A stretch of DNA of 64,000 nt from Blastomussa wellsi (Eukaryota > Cnidaria > Anthozoa > Scleractinia > Plerogyridae). The translations under genes and the position numbers were made by a program. The notes beneath the pieces were generated by a model. The model worked only from the letters and a program-made list of their open reading frames with translations. It was not told the origin of the DNA and searched no databases. Within the stretch, counting starts at the first letter, position 1, and each line of letters begins with the position of its first letter. Positions 21,441 to 33,850 of the stretch are shown here, piece after piece. The stretch lies in assembly GCA_947652115.1 (NCBI GenBank), contig OX393574.1:10944975-11008974 (forward strand), given 5' to 3'.

Positions 21441-21710
21441 TTATTTCTACTTAATAATAATAATAAATAATAATAATAATAACTTTATTTAAGTGTCAAT
21501 GTATTTAGCACCACTGTGATAATTGGGGACACTGTAAATACGTAAACAAATATTATAAATGAAACAGAAAGTTCTTAAAAATCCCAACTGGCAGGAGGCA
21601 GACCAGCTGGCTATTTACAAAGCGTGGAGGAGTTGAATTCGGGACCACCGAAGACAAATCCGTTTCAGTGGTAGGGCCACTAGGCCACGCTCGCCTCCAC
21701 ACGCTCGCCC
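21441..21710 (-). mobile_element. Retroelement 3' end with (AAT)n tail (minus strand)
   Basis: An (ATA)n run at 21450-21482 is followed by ACTTTATTTAAGTGTCAA, that is, a polyadenylation-type tail read from the minus strand. Then comes CAACTGGCAGGAGGCAGACC and a tRNA-like block (GGTAGGGCCACTAGGCCACG). The copy at 38640-38860 shares the GGCAxGAGxCAGAC and GAATTCGGGACCAC blocks, so the two belong to one family. Confidence 0.5.
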
Positions 21711-23698
21711 CCTTTTTTATACACTACAAGTTTATCAAGGAAACAGGCTTAATACCCAAGTCAGAGTAAACAAAGACACTTCATTGCACCCTCCTGGTGT
21801 CCCAGATGATATATAAATTATAATTTTTGTTCGCTGCATGAACATAAGGGCAAAAGATGTCAAAGGCAGTGACAGCGACTCCATCAAGATGAAATGAACT
21901 GGAATTGGAAATATTGACCATAAAAATGCTTCCGAAGCTTGTACTGAGGGCATGACTTTTTCACGGACGAATTCCATGGGTCGAAAACCAACAATTTTAT
22001 TCCGGCTCCTTTTTTGAGAAATAACTGTAAAAATATAACTTTTTCTGTATGAATCGTAATAAGTTGGGTATTACGTAATTATTTCGTGCACGCTTAGAGC
22101 TAAATACTAAGTTGTAAAGATAAATACTACTTATAACGAAAATCCCAAAAAGAACTCAAAGCATAGATAACACATTACTGTCGTGCTGAAACTCAACTAA
22201 GGAGAATTCCGTGCATTTTACATTCGTTTGTACAACACTGCACTCAAAGTAACGTAACTGTTAAATTACTTAAAGAAGCCACATTTCACAACTCGCGAGT
22301 TACAAATTCTTGGCTTCATCTGTCACTAAATTCCTGAAATTAACAGAAAATCGTGTAATCCTGTTTTACAGACATAATATCACAGGGCCATTGTAATTTT
22401 CAATGTCTAGACAAATCTTCCTCACGAATCTTAGATATTAAAAAAAGAACTGCAACAAAAGCGGTACATAGTTGGTTCAGAACAAGGCCTTAGCCTCGTA
22501 CTATGCACCATCAACTAGTCTTTTTTCCCCTCCCTACCTTGTTCCTAAAATACGAAACGAAACATGGAAAGCTTGCGAAACGGTTTTCTAATTAGTCTGG
22601 CGGTAAAGAGACAACTCGATCGGAGCTGACATGCTGACACCGCCTGTTGTGTTAAGTTATGCTCTGTCGCAACTCCGATGATTGTTTAAAGGGGCATTGT
22701 CACGCTATTAAAGGGCAGTTTTAAAAAGCTTAAATCTGTCGATGCAACAAGGGAAGCCTAATAGTAATTTTGTTGTCGAAGACTAGTACTACATTGAAAC
22801 TATTTATTCTTGTATCCTGTCACAGATGACGAGGATGAAAATGGATTGTAATTTGAAAAACTTTGCCAATTTTTTCAAAGTTTTAAGTTATGCATTGAAA
22901 AAACACGAAATTGATCGCATTGGTAACACTCCCGCTCCCCAGCCGGAAGAAAGTATGAAATAATGTGACGTATTCGATCTCGTGATGTGAAAACTCAGCC
23001 AATGGGATTTAAGGGTAAAAATCCACGATCGCGATTAGTTTGATTACGATGGAGCTTTGGGGAATCCTTGGAAGAATTAAACTGCGACTAAAGCAGGTTG
23101 TGATCTGAGAGAAAGTCGGCCAAAGCTCATGCAAAACTCAAAGGCAAGTTTTTTTTTATAAAAATGCAACAGACAGACAACGACAAAGATTTGCAACGAA
23201 ATACTACGAAGACAAATTACAAAGACATTACTTTTTGAATATAATTTACAATTTTGCACTTGCTCCCTTTCGCCGCTCTTTCTGCATTAGGAAGGCATGT
23301 AGTACAATTGCCTACGGCTAAAAGCATTTATGAGGTACGTATTGAAGCATTTAAAATGAAAAATTACACAAGAAAAACCCATCTACGCTGTAAGCATTTC
23401 CTTGTAACAGCACTCTCTAAGTTTCTGTAGTTTGTCGTAGACACGAAGAAAAGAATCTTCGAAAACACAGTCCAGTTTGGTCGCCATTTTTCCAGAAGAT
23501 TTATTATTTTCCTAGGAGGATTGTTTAAGTGCCTGTCCGTGTGCCGTAAAAGGCAAGTGTTGACGACACTAGTTTTGTAAGTTGATTTCATTAACCACAA
23601 AAGTATCCTTCGTCGCGATTGACAGAATCACGCACCCGAAAGAGCTAAACTTTAGGTTAAGTTATTTTTATCTATAATTAAAAACGATTTAGTGTAAT
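21711..23698. other. No gene seen
   Basis: I found no coding exon that I would defend. Small open frames at 21735-21977, 23077-23259 and 23364-23600 lack domain character. Confidence 0.4.
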
Positions 23699-24016
23699 TC
23701 ACTGCATAAATTGAGGATAAAAGGAAGAATCAAACCAGGGAATAGCGGCATTATTTATGCGTGCAGTCAGAGGACAAAGGAATGCCGGTGTTTTGCTTTT
23801 CAAACGATCTTTTAAAGCTACAAAATCTTCTGCTTTCCCGCCGTTGTCATCTCCACTTTTGAATGAATTGAAAGTATAAAAATGGTCTTGGGAAACCATG
23901 TTGGCAACCTCTTGGAACAAAAAATCTCTGAATTCAAAAACAGTTTCAGGTTTTATGCGTCTTGCTTCTCTGCATACAATTATGTGCCATCTGGTGCCTC
24001 ATCTCCCGTTCAGCGT
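23699..24016 (-). CDS. Coding-like frame, unrecognised (minus strand)
   Basis: The minus-strand frame is open from about 24016 to the stop at 23699, about 105 codons. It has a natural amino-acid composition: GTRWHIIVCREARRIKPETV, a Phe-rich middle (FEFRDFLFQEVANMVSQDHF), and an end reading ARINNAAIPWFDSSFYPQFM. An in-frame stop lies just upstream, so this is either a terminal exon whose acceptor I cannot place or a fragment of a mobile element. No family recognised and no membrane segment. Confidence 0.35.
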
Positions 24017-26598
24017 TACATACTTAACCAAAAACTAAAACTTTTATATGAACAGCACTTCTAAACCGGTCTGCAACTACGACAACGTTCAGGAGAACAA
24101 ATGAATCATGCCACTCTCGAATTATGAAGAACGTGTTACCGTGAACACAGATATTAGTTTCTATTTGGGAACTTTCTGTCATCGTGACAAGAAAGAACTA
24201 TACGCAGTTCTCCTTTGAACAGTTGGTTTGAATTAACATGTAAATGCGGTGCCTATGCCGTTCTAATGACAATGTGGTGACGCAAATTAATGCCTTATAA
24301 AACATGTTTTCATAATTTACTGCAAGTTCTACCTGCCTTAATGGTAATTTGTTGGATAGCCAAGATGGTTGGACAAATTTGATCACCTAACAATCAGCTT
24401 CCTGCAAATGAACAAACACCCCAGCCCCTCCTTATGTTACTACTTTATACAAAACCAGTCAAAAAGGACAATAGCAGTAAACACAATTAGCAAAAACTTC
24501 CGTCACTCTTCATGGGTATCAACGCCTAAGTACATGCAGGAAATTGTTTACATTGTCAGCTGTCATCGATTTCGCTTATTGACGATAATGGTAGGGTACA
24601 CTCAGACATTCCCATTTCTCACTTTAACCACAAAAATATACAAAAAAGTAATTGCATTTTCGAGCCAAATTCCAGCACGTCCACCAACTCATAGTCACAC
24701 TGATTGGTGCACTAGCTGGGAGCTTTAAGATGTCTTTGTGGCGTTATTACAACAAATCTCATGTAGATTTGCGCATCCGTTTGTGCTCATTGGCTGCATC
24801 CTGCGAACGCAGACGAATTTCCGCCTGTGACGGCTTGAAATAAGGAAATCCGTCTTTGCTTACAGACTAGGTTTAATGGCATGTTTTTTTTTATAACCAT
24901 TTACTGCGGTTTGTAAGCCCCGTTGTATTTGCTCAAACGGAAAAGGCCAGCACTTTACTGATTTAGAAGTTATTTCTGACCTTCTTGGAAGCTACAAAAG
25001 ACGAAAACTGTAAACAGAAGTCATCGTCTCCGCCATGATTACAACGTAAAGTTTTAATCAGGTCAAAAACAGGAAGAGTGTACGTGATTGTAATCGAGTG
25101 TTTTCCAGCACTACTCAAGGATGTTCCAAAGTACATATAAACAACTAGAGTTTCGATGCTAACGGTCTTAACTTATGAGGTCAAGTGTGAAAGGTTGAAT
25201 TGTTTAAATTTTATATCACCCAACAAGTAAGTCCCTAATTGTCAACTGGTAATCGAGGGTATTTTGACAAACGTAAAGGAAAAGCCCGATTTGAGTCACT
25301 GGCCATTGCCAACCAGCCTTCCGGAATGCGGTGGTCAATCAGTAAAACGTAAAATCTTAGACAACTAACTACTCACTAACTACTAACTAAATTCTCAAAA
25401 CTGGTGTCGCCAGAAATGAAAAGAAATAAGGACAGAGAATGCGTACGTTTACTTAATATCAGTTGAGGAGGTTCGATTACCTGTCCCTGTGCGGGAGAAA
25501 AAGGAAATTGAGTTCATCAGGTCGCGTGCGTTTTAAAGATCTGATTTGGTCGGATACCCAAACATTTACCCTGTAATGTTGATCGTCTGCCACTATTTTA
25601 AGTGGCAACGACCAAGCGTGTCTATAAATATAGCGCAAATTCCGCGTTTCTCCCAGATGTTTCAATGACCAAAGAACTGCTGAATGACAGATAGTATTTT
25701 TGGTTACTGATAGTAATTGACGATGAATGATTCAAATTGTTGCTGGCGTAAGGCGCAGAAAGAGATTGAAAGCCGCAGGAAATATGCTACACTTGAATAC
25801 ACTCGAATGTGCTCGCCGTCACGTTTTATCCAAAAGTGGCGAAGTTTGGATGCGCACTATAATCCTAGTTGCCAAAAAATAAACAAATAGAATACATGCA
25901 ACTTCTGCACTAGGGTATGATCTGCAGATTTTAATGTTAGAAACAGCATATTAAACACTACGACACGAAAGTACTCTTCAATAGCTTTCTTTTGAATGAT
26001 CACACACCAGGGATTCATCCGCAGACTAAAAAGTTAGGACTACTTTGTAGTACAGTTCTGAATGTTCGCACACTAGGCAGTCCTAGATATCCCCCACGGA
26101 CAAGGAGCAATGTTAACCGACGATGCTTGGAAAGGCCACCCAGATATTCGTAATACACTGCAATTGATAGCCAGTGGATATTTTGCTAAGTTTGGGGGAA
26201 AGCGGTACCTCGTGAAATATCAAGCCTGCTAAATCACATTTAGAAAATTCACGGTTAAGAAGTTCATAATCTAGCACCTTATGTGAATTTCAACGTTAAA
26301 AAGAAGTGTCCACAACGTTTCTTATGGGCAGCATAAGAGAATGGAGTTCAGTTCTTTTACCATTATTTTTAGCACCAGTTTGAACCCGGCCATCAAAAGA
26401 AGTTATTGCAGTTTGAGGTGGTCGGAACATTTCTAAGGCCTTGTTCTTTAAAGTATGATAGCTCCCATTGGCATGCTTGAGTGATGTTGTTTACAAACAA
26501 CATGTTTATCTATTTTACTACCAACGCGAAGGTTCATAGAGCGGAAGGTGGAGCGATGTTGTTACAACTGATACATTTCAACGCATTCCACTGTTCAC
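24017..26598. other. No gene seen
   Basis: Small open frames (24198-24843, 25477-25665) overlap on both strands. Nothing else is supported. A stretch of CTAACTACT repeats lies near 25365-25390. Confidence 0.4.
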
Positions 26599-26711
26599 TA
26601 TATAAGAAATTGATGGGATGATTCCGGGAGATGTTTTGCATTAAAAATAACAGAGATACAATCCAAAACATATGCGAAACGTAAAGAAAGGAAAGTATTT
26701 CAATCCATAAA
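26599..26711 (+). promoter_or_regulatory. TATA promoter and first non-coding exon of precursor B
   Basis: TATATAAG at 26599-26606 sits about 30 bases before a likely start site near 26632. The transcript would run to a consensus donor AAA|GTAAGT at 26712, giving an 80-base 5' UTR exon. The next acceptor, TTTCATTTCACAG|, is at 26892. The start site itself is inferred from spacing. Confidence 0.5.
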
Positions 26712-26903
26712 GTAAGTCGTGTTTCAGTTGCTAACTATCGAATTCTGTATTTCCTCAGTTTAAGGGAGGGACTGAATTCTCCCAATCATACACACGTTTC
26801 GGGTTTAAAGTTTGCAATTATATTCACCAGAAGCGGGACAATTATATGTTTTGTAATCACGTTTTAATAAGTTTTATCATTTCATTTCACAGCGTTCCGG
26901 TAA

Positions 26904-28364
26904 ATGATGACGGAAATAGGTCAAGTATTATTATTTTCGCTCTTAGCCATGAGTAGCCTTTTGTTGAGCCGCATCAAAGGTGTCCCACAGGTTCACTCGA
27001 AGGCACTAGTCACTGGAAAGGATTCTGGGACTCGCCATGAACCCGAGGTAGGAACAATGTAGCATCAGGGGCAACCGACGAGTCTGTTCCTCACTTTATC
27101 TGTTCCCCAGCGCAAATGTTGCTGTATGGCAAAATATTTTAGTAAACGTTTTTTCTTTTTTCATGGGAGTTATCACTAGACTGAAAACAAATACTATTCT
27201 ATAGCTTGGAGACTACCAATTATTGTCAAATAAACTTGTCACTGTTTCAGGTCTTTCACGTAGCGTTCTTCATCTCGCATATATGTATTAGTGGATGCCG
27301 TTATCAGCATAAGTTCCTTGTTTCCTTGTGGGATAATAGGACCAGTGTATTGGCGGTAATTATCATCGTGGGGGTAACTGACAAGATATACTTCATGAAA
27401 TTGGAATGAATTTTCATTGAATCCAAGTCTTTCTTGGTGGACAAGCGCACCGATGTGACAGTGAATCGTTTAGGTTGTATGCGTTATTCCACATTGCATT
27501 TCTTCCATGATCTCACGGATTTTCTTCGTTCTGGACAAGCGCAGCTGTTGCAACAGTGAATCTTTTACATTACGCATTATGCTATAGGGGCACCAACGAA
27601 CAAACTGACACAATACATTCTGTTATCAAAGTGAATGAAAATAAATGATATCGAAACATTTACAGGTGTTATTGAGTGTTACTGGGAAAAATTTATCTGT
27701 TCCTTTTTCCCATCATATGATCCATATTTTTCCCCAGCCAGCGATTTGAACGAACAACAAACAAGCGGAAATGACACTGAAAAACGTACAACGAGACTCA
27801 AGCCCTCGTAGAGCTGTTTCTTCAGGCGCCCTTCCGAGTTTCAATCGGCCAGAGCAAAAATAGAATAACATTACAATGCATCCATTTTGAGTGAAAATGA
27901 ACGAACACGATAAGAACAACTCCCTGTAGTTTTAGATTGCAACTTTCGATTGGTCATTTCTCTTCTCGCCAGTAGGAGCATAAGGCCGCAACATTTTGTT
28001 TCAATTCCAGTCTGTCTTTCGCTACTGTCCTCGCACTTGTGCATCTTTTTATCTTCCTCAGTTACGGTTCGATAAGAGAAAAAGTCTCAATGTTAACCAA
28101 ATCTCATTCTAGAATCCTAACATCAGGATCTACACCAACAATCTCGACGTTAAACGATTTCAAGTGAAAGAGGCTACGGAAAGACAAGGTGAAGAGGGTC
28201 CCAAAGACGACCCAGAAGCAAACGTGGGTGTAAAACAGAAGGAAATCATTTCTAAAGTACGATCTGCCAGGGGTGTTCGTCGTTGTTCCATTGTATTGAC
28301 GCGATGCCGGAAAAGGACTAAAGGACCTAACAGAAGAGACAGAAATCCACAGTCAGAGAACTGA
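26904..28364 (+). CDS. Secreted cysteine-loop peptide precursor B (two coding exons)
   Basis: Exon 2 is 26893-27047: acceptor CATTTCACAG|, ATG at 26904, 48 codons beginning MMTEIGQVLLFSLLAMSSLL (signal peptide), donor GAG|GTAGGA, phase 0. Exon 3 starts at 28113 after TCTCATTCTAG| and gives 83 codons to the stop at 28362-28364; AATAAA lies at about 28452. The 131-residue precursor has an acidic spacer and then RSARGVRR directly before a loop with cysteines at 106 and 113 (CSIVLTRC, C-x6-C), closed by RKR. Cleavage on both sides would free a compact eight-residue disulfide ring. An extra phase-0 exon (27251-27355) could be included but encodes an unlikely hydrophobic insert. Its structure matches precursors A, D and E. 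Function is inferred as a neuropeptide or hormone; venom peptide is the alternative. Confidence 0.7.
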
Positions 28365-28560
28365 CAGAAAAGGTATCAGTATTTCTCCAATCATTCTAAA
28401 CACTGACAAGAAATAGGAATCAGATAGTTTGCTATTTTAGCTCAACACTCAAATAAAGGCTTTACCTTAGCTTACTGAATGTTAAATAATGGGAAATCCG
28501 AGTTTGAATGGTGTATTCATTTTATAAGCGGTATACAATTGCCGCACATAAGTACAGCCA

Positions 28561-28632
28561 TGACGTATTCAAACCACAGCGCGCCGTTTTTGCTCCATGC
28601 TTAGCTTCTGTTAGCATTTCACGGCATATAAG
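28561..28632 (+). promoter_or_regulatory. Candidate promoter: CRE half-site and TATA box
   Basis: TGACGTAT at 28561 lies about 65 bases before CATATAAGAG (28625-28632), a spacing like that of the CRE/TATA pairs of precursors D and E. It could drive precursor C at 32.1 kb or the short exon at 28942. No first exon could be defined securely. Confidence 0.3.
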
Positions 28633-28941
28633 AGCATTCAGTTAAGTGTTAAACCAGGTCCGTAGAACTGAAAGTGAGACAAGACAATCAGCAACTAATA
28701 AATTATTCACGGAACAAGAATATAAATGATTTAAATGTGCATAGATTTTAAATAAGATTTAACTTCAGATGTATAAAGGTATGAAACCTTATGAAACCTC
28801 ACTAGAAAACAGAATTCCAACATCGATATTTAGCCAACTTTTATTCTAGCTGTTCTGGTTTTTGTTTATAGTATTTGCTTTACCGAATGACTTTCAATTG
28901 CTGCGATTCTAAATCACATGAATTCTTTTACATCCTCACAG

Positions 28942-29010
28942 GGTCTTCCAAACAGAATAGTGGTTGATGGCCACAGACAAAAGATCACCGCCATAGTTCA
29001 TGAAAAATAA
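28942..29010 (+). other. Possible short terminal exon
   Basis: The strong acceptor TTTTACATCCTCACAG| at 28941 opens a 22-codon frame (GLPNRIVVDGHRQKITAIVH...) that stops at 29008-29010, where the stop overlaps an AATAAA signal. The exon may end a gene whose other exons I did not find, or be an alternative 3' end for the preceding transcript. Confidence 0.3.
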
Positions 29011-30038
29011 AATGCCAAGCACATCAGATAGATGCCTTTCTCTGCTGAACAACAAAAACTCGAAGAACATTTATGTTTTCGTCTTTTTATTACGTAAATT
29101 TTGTGGTCAAAACGCACTATATAAGCCAATCCTAGTGTTTTCTTTTCACAATTATTACAATTATTAGAACATTTGTGGCTGTCACGTTGACACATGAACT
29201 GCACCGAGTACGAATAATATAGTTCAGTATCCGCTGCATTCGAAACTAGAATTTATAAATCCTCAAATAAATGGTTAACATACAAATACTCTACCCAGGC
29301 TCACAGTATATACGACTTTGGTAAAATGCATCACAAGGTTGAAAGATACTGGTCATAGTATAGGATGGTACTTCTCAGCGAACGGAATTCATGACAAGCC
29401 TAGAGTTCATAATTCTATACAGCAACGACGCCAGACGGAATATCTTCCAAGGCAATATCAGAAAAATAAACACTTCCATATCTATTTCTTTTCTACTAAT
29501 AATGGATGGCCTCTCATTGGAAGTCAAAAATAATTTACTCAATTTCCCTCGGTTCGGTTGCTTCTTGCTATGACCCTTATATATATTGACCTTTCGCACT
29601 AAAAAAATATTACGTAACATCACATCTAACAGCAAATTAGGCCTTCTAAAACTCTATAACCAGCAAGAACATAATAGTGTCTTTGGTTTCTTCTGTTTAA
29701 TACGTCTTGGATGTTCCAAGATAAATGTTTTCCTTCCGAGGTTTAGTTACAACACCGACGGGGATATGCTATTCAGAAATGTACCTTATCAAGTCACTCC
29801 CTTTTATGGTGTTTGCACGGCGCAGAAGAATGGCCAAGCGTCCAAAGTCTTCAAATATACTAGTAAACACAGTATAACCATTTATAGCTAAGAATGTTCG
29901 GCATTTCAGCAGACCGGGAAATCAGTAAACACTTATGTATTACTGATAACACTGGCTGCATGACATGAGCACTTTAATTACACAGAAATAAAATTTATGA
30001 ATTCAAAGAAATTAAGGAGGCATAGATGGCCATTTAGT
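29011..30038. other. No gene seen
   Basis: Open frames on both strands at 29318-29891 overlap each other and lack domain character. Confidence 0.4.
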
Positions 30039-30655
30039 TGGATTTCAACACTGCAAATGAAATAATTCACTCACAATGGCCAGTAGGTAACGTCTGCCTT
30101 GCCTCAAATAAAGGTATAAAATACGCATATACATACAAAGAGAATTTAAACAAACTAGTTATTTAATGGAGGGAGCATTAGCCGACTATCAAACTGGCAG
30201 ATTATTTTACTGAGAAGAGAAAATTCAGTTGAGTTTTCGCCATCTGTACGTATAATATCACATTCAAGTATCCCTACAATCTTGTTTGATTTGATTTCGA
30301 GAACACATTGCATGTTACTACCCGGCGATGGACTGGAGTTGGATTTCAACACTGGAAATGAAATAATCGCTCACAATGGCCAATATGTAACGTCTCCACT
30401 GCTTCAAATCAAATTATAAAATGCATACAAAGAGAATTTAAACAACCTAGTTATTTAATGGAGAGAGTATTGACAGGCCATCATTGTTATTACCATCAGA
30501 CTTATTATTATTATTACCATCAAACTGGCAGATTATTTCACTGAGAGGAGAAATTCAGTTGAGTTTTCGCCCTTCAAGTATCCCTTTAGACTTGTTGGAT
30601 GACTGAAGTCATTTGATTCTGAGAACACAATGCATGTTATGTAACCCGGCGAATA
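30039..30655 (+). repeat. Tandem duplication, about 300-bp unit, two diverged copies
   Basis: Unit 1 (about 30039-30335) and unit 2 (about 30336-30655) share successive blocks: TTGGATTTCAACACTG, CACAATGGCCA, AATTTAAACAA, ATTTAATGGAG, CAAACTGGCAGATTATTT, TTCAGTTGAGTTTTCGCC and AACCCGGCGA or ACCCGGCGA. Unit 2 has a TTATTATTA insertion. No coding capacity. Confidence 0.85.
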
Positions 30656-31367
30656 TGGGCCTTTTCGAATGTTTTGATTTCGCTCTGATTATTCCTATTT
30701 TCTTGTAAATATAAATTTGTAGCAGTATGATTATTTAACATTTATGCCGACTTAACTCCGACTTAAGCCGACAAGCAAGAATCACGTAGCTGGACACGAA
30801 TGAAAATCATAACACTGTAAATAAACTAGAGTTATATAATTATTTCAATTGGTCAATCACTCCAATCATCCATTTTCTAGTATCCGTTGTGAACTATCTT
30901 ATAAACTGTACAGAATGAATACTTTTTGTAACGGCGTGACACTGTCTACAGCTTTTGCTATGTATATTAAAATTTAAATTTAAATTTTAATACAATGTCT
31001 GAACCCAACATCGCTTTATAACATTATAACTTTTCAACATTTGTTACACGAGAGTTATTTTTCATTCATCTAAGTGTCATAAACGTATATTCAGCCTTGG
31101 ATGAAACTTATTTCGTTATTTAAATCCACTTGGAACTTAAGGACAACCATCACCTCATTCCATAGACGACAAAACGTACCTTCTTAAAGTCGACTTAGAC
31201 CGAATATGCAACTCGTTTCTACTCTCTCGGAAACCGTCTAATCGAAAGGCTTTATCTGTTTTTCTACTTTAACATGCCCAGACGGTCTTAAAGGAGTTAA
31301 CCGATGATACACTCATCTTAGTCATGTGTGCCATCTCTCCGCCATTTCAAGTAGCAGTCCTTCAGCG
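30656..31367. other. No gene seen
   Basis: AT-rich; includes the inverted AAATTTAAATTTAAATTT block near 30970. Confidence 0.4.
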
Positions 31368-32008
31368 ATGCCAAAGAGGAGCTCGGGAACAGTTGATAGT
31401 GGTGCACCACTTGCCTCGGAAAGGTAATAAAATCAAACAGTATTTTAGTCATCACGTAGCAGTCTAAACTCATAGGCCACTGAACATTAAACGGGACAGT
31501 CAGAAATTGTTATCCATGTTTATCCGGCTGACGTCCGTAATTCTACGCGACCTCCAGGCAGCTAGAACTATCATGATCTTTGCCTTTTTACCAAAGCTAA
31601 ATCCAGTTTAATGAACAAAATAATATTAACTGAGAATATATATAAAAAAAACCGATTGTCTATATACGATTTAACAGCTGAAGACTTCATAGTGCTATGT
31701 TGTTCCAAACACCACCAACAGTGATAGTCTATATACAATTTAATAGCTGAAGACTTCATAGTGTTCTGTTATTCCAAGAATCAGATGTTATCTTCAATAT
31801 TCCTTCTGCTCCAACCGACAGGCGGGCATTGGTGCACACACAAGTTTACATTTCCGTTTCCGTCGTGGGTTTGGTTGCACTTTGGGCCGAGTATTTCGCG
31901 ATAAAAAATACGAGAAAGAACAATAAATTAAAGGCCATGATCGATGAAAGTAGAGAAATATATCGTGTTTGTTCTGCAACGTCCTTCGCTCCAACTGATT
32001 TGACATGA
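31368..32008 (+). CDS. Candidate small membrane protein (two exons)
   Basis: Exon 1 starts at ATG 31368 (MPKRSSGTVDSGAPLASE) and leaves two bases of a codon at AAG|GTAATA (donor at 31424). A segment open in the compatible phase begins after GCTGAAG| near 31754 and runs to TGA at 32006-32008. It carries a single hydrophobic stretch (VYISVSVVGLVALWAEYFAI), then a basic KNTRKNNKLKAM and a short tail. The total would be about 103 residues with one membrane span. The acceptor is weak and lies in a duplicated block (31657-31777), so the join is tentative. No family recognised. It ends only about 120 bases before the signal exon of precursor C. Confidence 0.35.
31657..31777 (+). repeat. 69-bp tandem repeat, two copies
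   Basis: GTCTATATACGATTTAACAG followed by CTGAAGACTTCATAGTG at 31657 recurs at 31726 with few changes. The second copy contains the proposed acceptor of the small membrane protein. Confidence 0.75.
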
Positions 32009-32147
32009 ACTAATGCCTTAAAATTCAGAAAAAAGGTGAACGATCGCGATCTGTGGTCGCGATAAATAATCCATCAAACGCGTAAGAAATTTTAGAAATC
32101 TCCTATACATATTCCTCTGTTAGCAGCTACATTTGATATATTACAAG

Positions 32148-33078
32148 ATGATAACCCAGAAATTAAACAAAGTCCCCATACTTGCACTTGCAGTTCAGTT
32201 TATCATCGCCATTTTTTCTCGGCCAGAATGCAGAATCTATAAGCCAGAAATACAGGTTGTTATTTTTTATATGTTTTCGCAGTAGTCTCTGCTAACGGCC
32301 CAGAAGGATATGTACAGCTTGGCTACAGCATCAAACATGGAAACTTACTTCCATTACTTTATTACGAAAGTGCTACACAATGTTATATACTGTTTATTTC
32401 CAAACCGGCTCTCACTCCACAGAGTTCAGTGTGACAATTTGATTGTCGGCGGAATTTCAGGTTTCTTTTCTCCTAGTTATTTCATTGCAGAAAAAAACGA
32501 TTTGCAGGCGACTCTATTAAGTGCTCTAACCTACTTCAAGTTATACATGTGCAAAATTATACCTCGTACTTAAGTTTTCTTCAATAAAAAATCTACAATA
32601 TAAAAACTCATGGCCAATTACACAATTCGACGACCTCTTGCGAACCTACTCCCTATCTTGGATATATGTAATTCGATTTTATTTTGAACTTAGAAGTTTG
32701 AATTGGAAAACGCTTGCCGGTCACCTTTCTAGACAGCACTTACACAATAGCGGCTCGTTTCTCTGTGTACAGGAGACGTGTTTGACTCTTCAGGAGGCAG
32801 ATAACTAAAACTCGAAACCAGTTTGACATAATTTTTCGTAAATTTTCACTAAATATCCATCTGAACCCTTCAGAAAATATTACATGTTTGTTTTGAAATA
32901 TAAAGCGATTTCAAAAATTGCATTGGACTTAAAGTAGATGAAATAGTCGAGCTTTGACACTCAAGAGGAGAAACGTAATGTTTCGACACTTAAAAATATT
33001 TGTGTTCGAACACGGCGAGTCAACTCTTGTGAAATATTTGATTGCTGTTCGGAAATACCAAGCGCAGAAATCCGATAA
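32148..33078 (+). CDS. Probable secreted peptide precursor C (signal exon strong, C-terminal exon tentative)
   Basis: The exon 32127-32255 has an acceptor CCTCTGTTAGCAG|, ATG at 32148 and 36 codons beginning MITQKLNKVPILALAVQFII (signal peptide), ending in phase 0 at CAG|GTTGTT. A matching phase-0 segment starts at 32947 after AAATAG| and gives 43 codons to TAA at 33076-33078. It contains EEKR, then RTRR directly before VNSCEIFDCCSEIP. The layout (signal exon, phase-0 join, dibasic sites, cysteine loop C-x4-CC) matches the other precursors, but this acceptor has a poor pyrimidine tract. An alternative is the strong acceptor TTTTTACAG| at 33113, opening an 18-codon phase-0 tail ending at 33170, which has no cysteines. 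The signal exon is the reliable part. Confidence 0.38.
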
Positions 33079-33170
33079 AATATTACAGACACTTATTTTT
33101 CTCATTTTTACAGAGATCGATTGTGGATCCCAATGAAGATTTTCGTGGAACGGACGCCGAGAATTTCTGA

Positions 33171-33516
33171 CTGCCGGGTGTGTAGTATTTTGAAAACCGT
33201 GCCGTAAGACCAACCAAGAGTCGAGATTCTATTGCTCAAGCTCAGAGGATTCCACAAAATCAAACCCTTACACAGAATCACTTGGACCGCAGGTTTGCTG
33301 CCAGACCTTCCAAGAGAAGCGCTTCAAAGTAAGGACTCTATTGGTTTATTCTAGCACGCAACGCTCTCACATCATAGGCTAATAAATAATACACGGTCTA
33401 AAAGGAAAATATAAGGCAACTTACTGGCCGGCAAACTGATCCCTTCACCATCGTGGAAGAGAATTCCGTCACTAATCGGCTCGGTTAATAAGCCTTTTGA
33501 GGAAGTTTGAAGGTTG
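33171..33516. other. No gene seen
   Basis: Downstream flank of precursor C; AATAAA at 33381. No coding frame is supported. Confidence 0.4.
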
Positions 33517-33850
33517 TAGCTGGGATAGAAGACGCTCACTTAAGTTTTTAATTTTCCATACATTTGTTGGTATTTTTTTTCCCGCGAACCCCGTCAACCC
33601 ATCCAAATTCACACGCCAAGGTATGGAAAATTAAAAACTTAAGTGAGCGTCTTCTATCCCAGCTACATCCTTCAAGCTTAGTAGCTTAGTGAACACAACC
33701 TTCTGCGTGGTATTTTAACGTTGCGATCCATAAATTGCACAAGCTTCAATTTTTAATCAAGATATTTCCCATCAGATTCCCAACAAAACTAACTGTAATT
33801 TCTCACCGCTTTGCCTACCCGCCAAGATGGCGTCGAGAACCTTGATAAGG
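33517..33850. mobile_element. Foldback element, AAGATGGCGTCG family, copy 1
   Basis: Inner arms of 45 bp pair almost perfectly (TAGCTGGGATAGAAGACGCT at 33517; mirror ending at 33665). They are followed by the family's right outer arm, which contains TTTCCCATCAGATTCCCAAC and AAGATGGCGTCGAGAACC (about 33825-33843). The left outer arm is missing. Open frames from 33772 on the minus strand are by-products. Confidence 0.75.

Noticed and set aside
27251..27355. Optional phase-0 exon inside the second intron of precursor B
   Set aside because: Good acceptor but a weak donor, and it would insert a hydrophobic stretch into a secreted precursor.
32310..32573. In-phase frame shortly after the signal exon of precursor C
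   Set aside because: It would need an intron of under 50 bases, and the residues do not resemble a peptide precursor.
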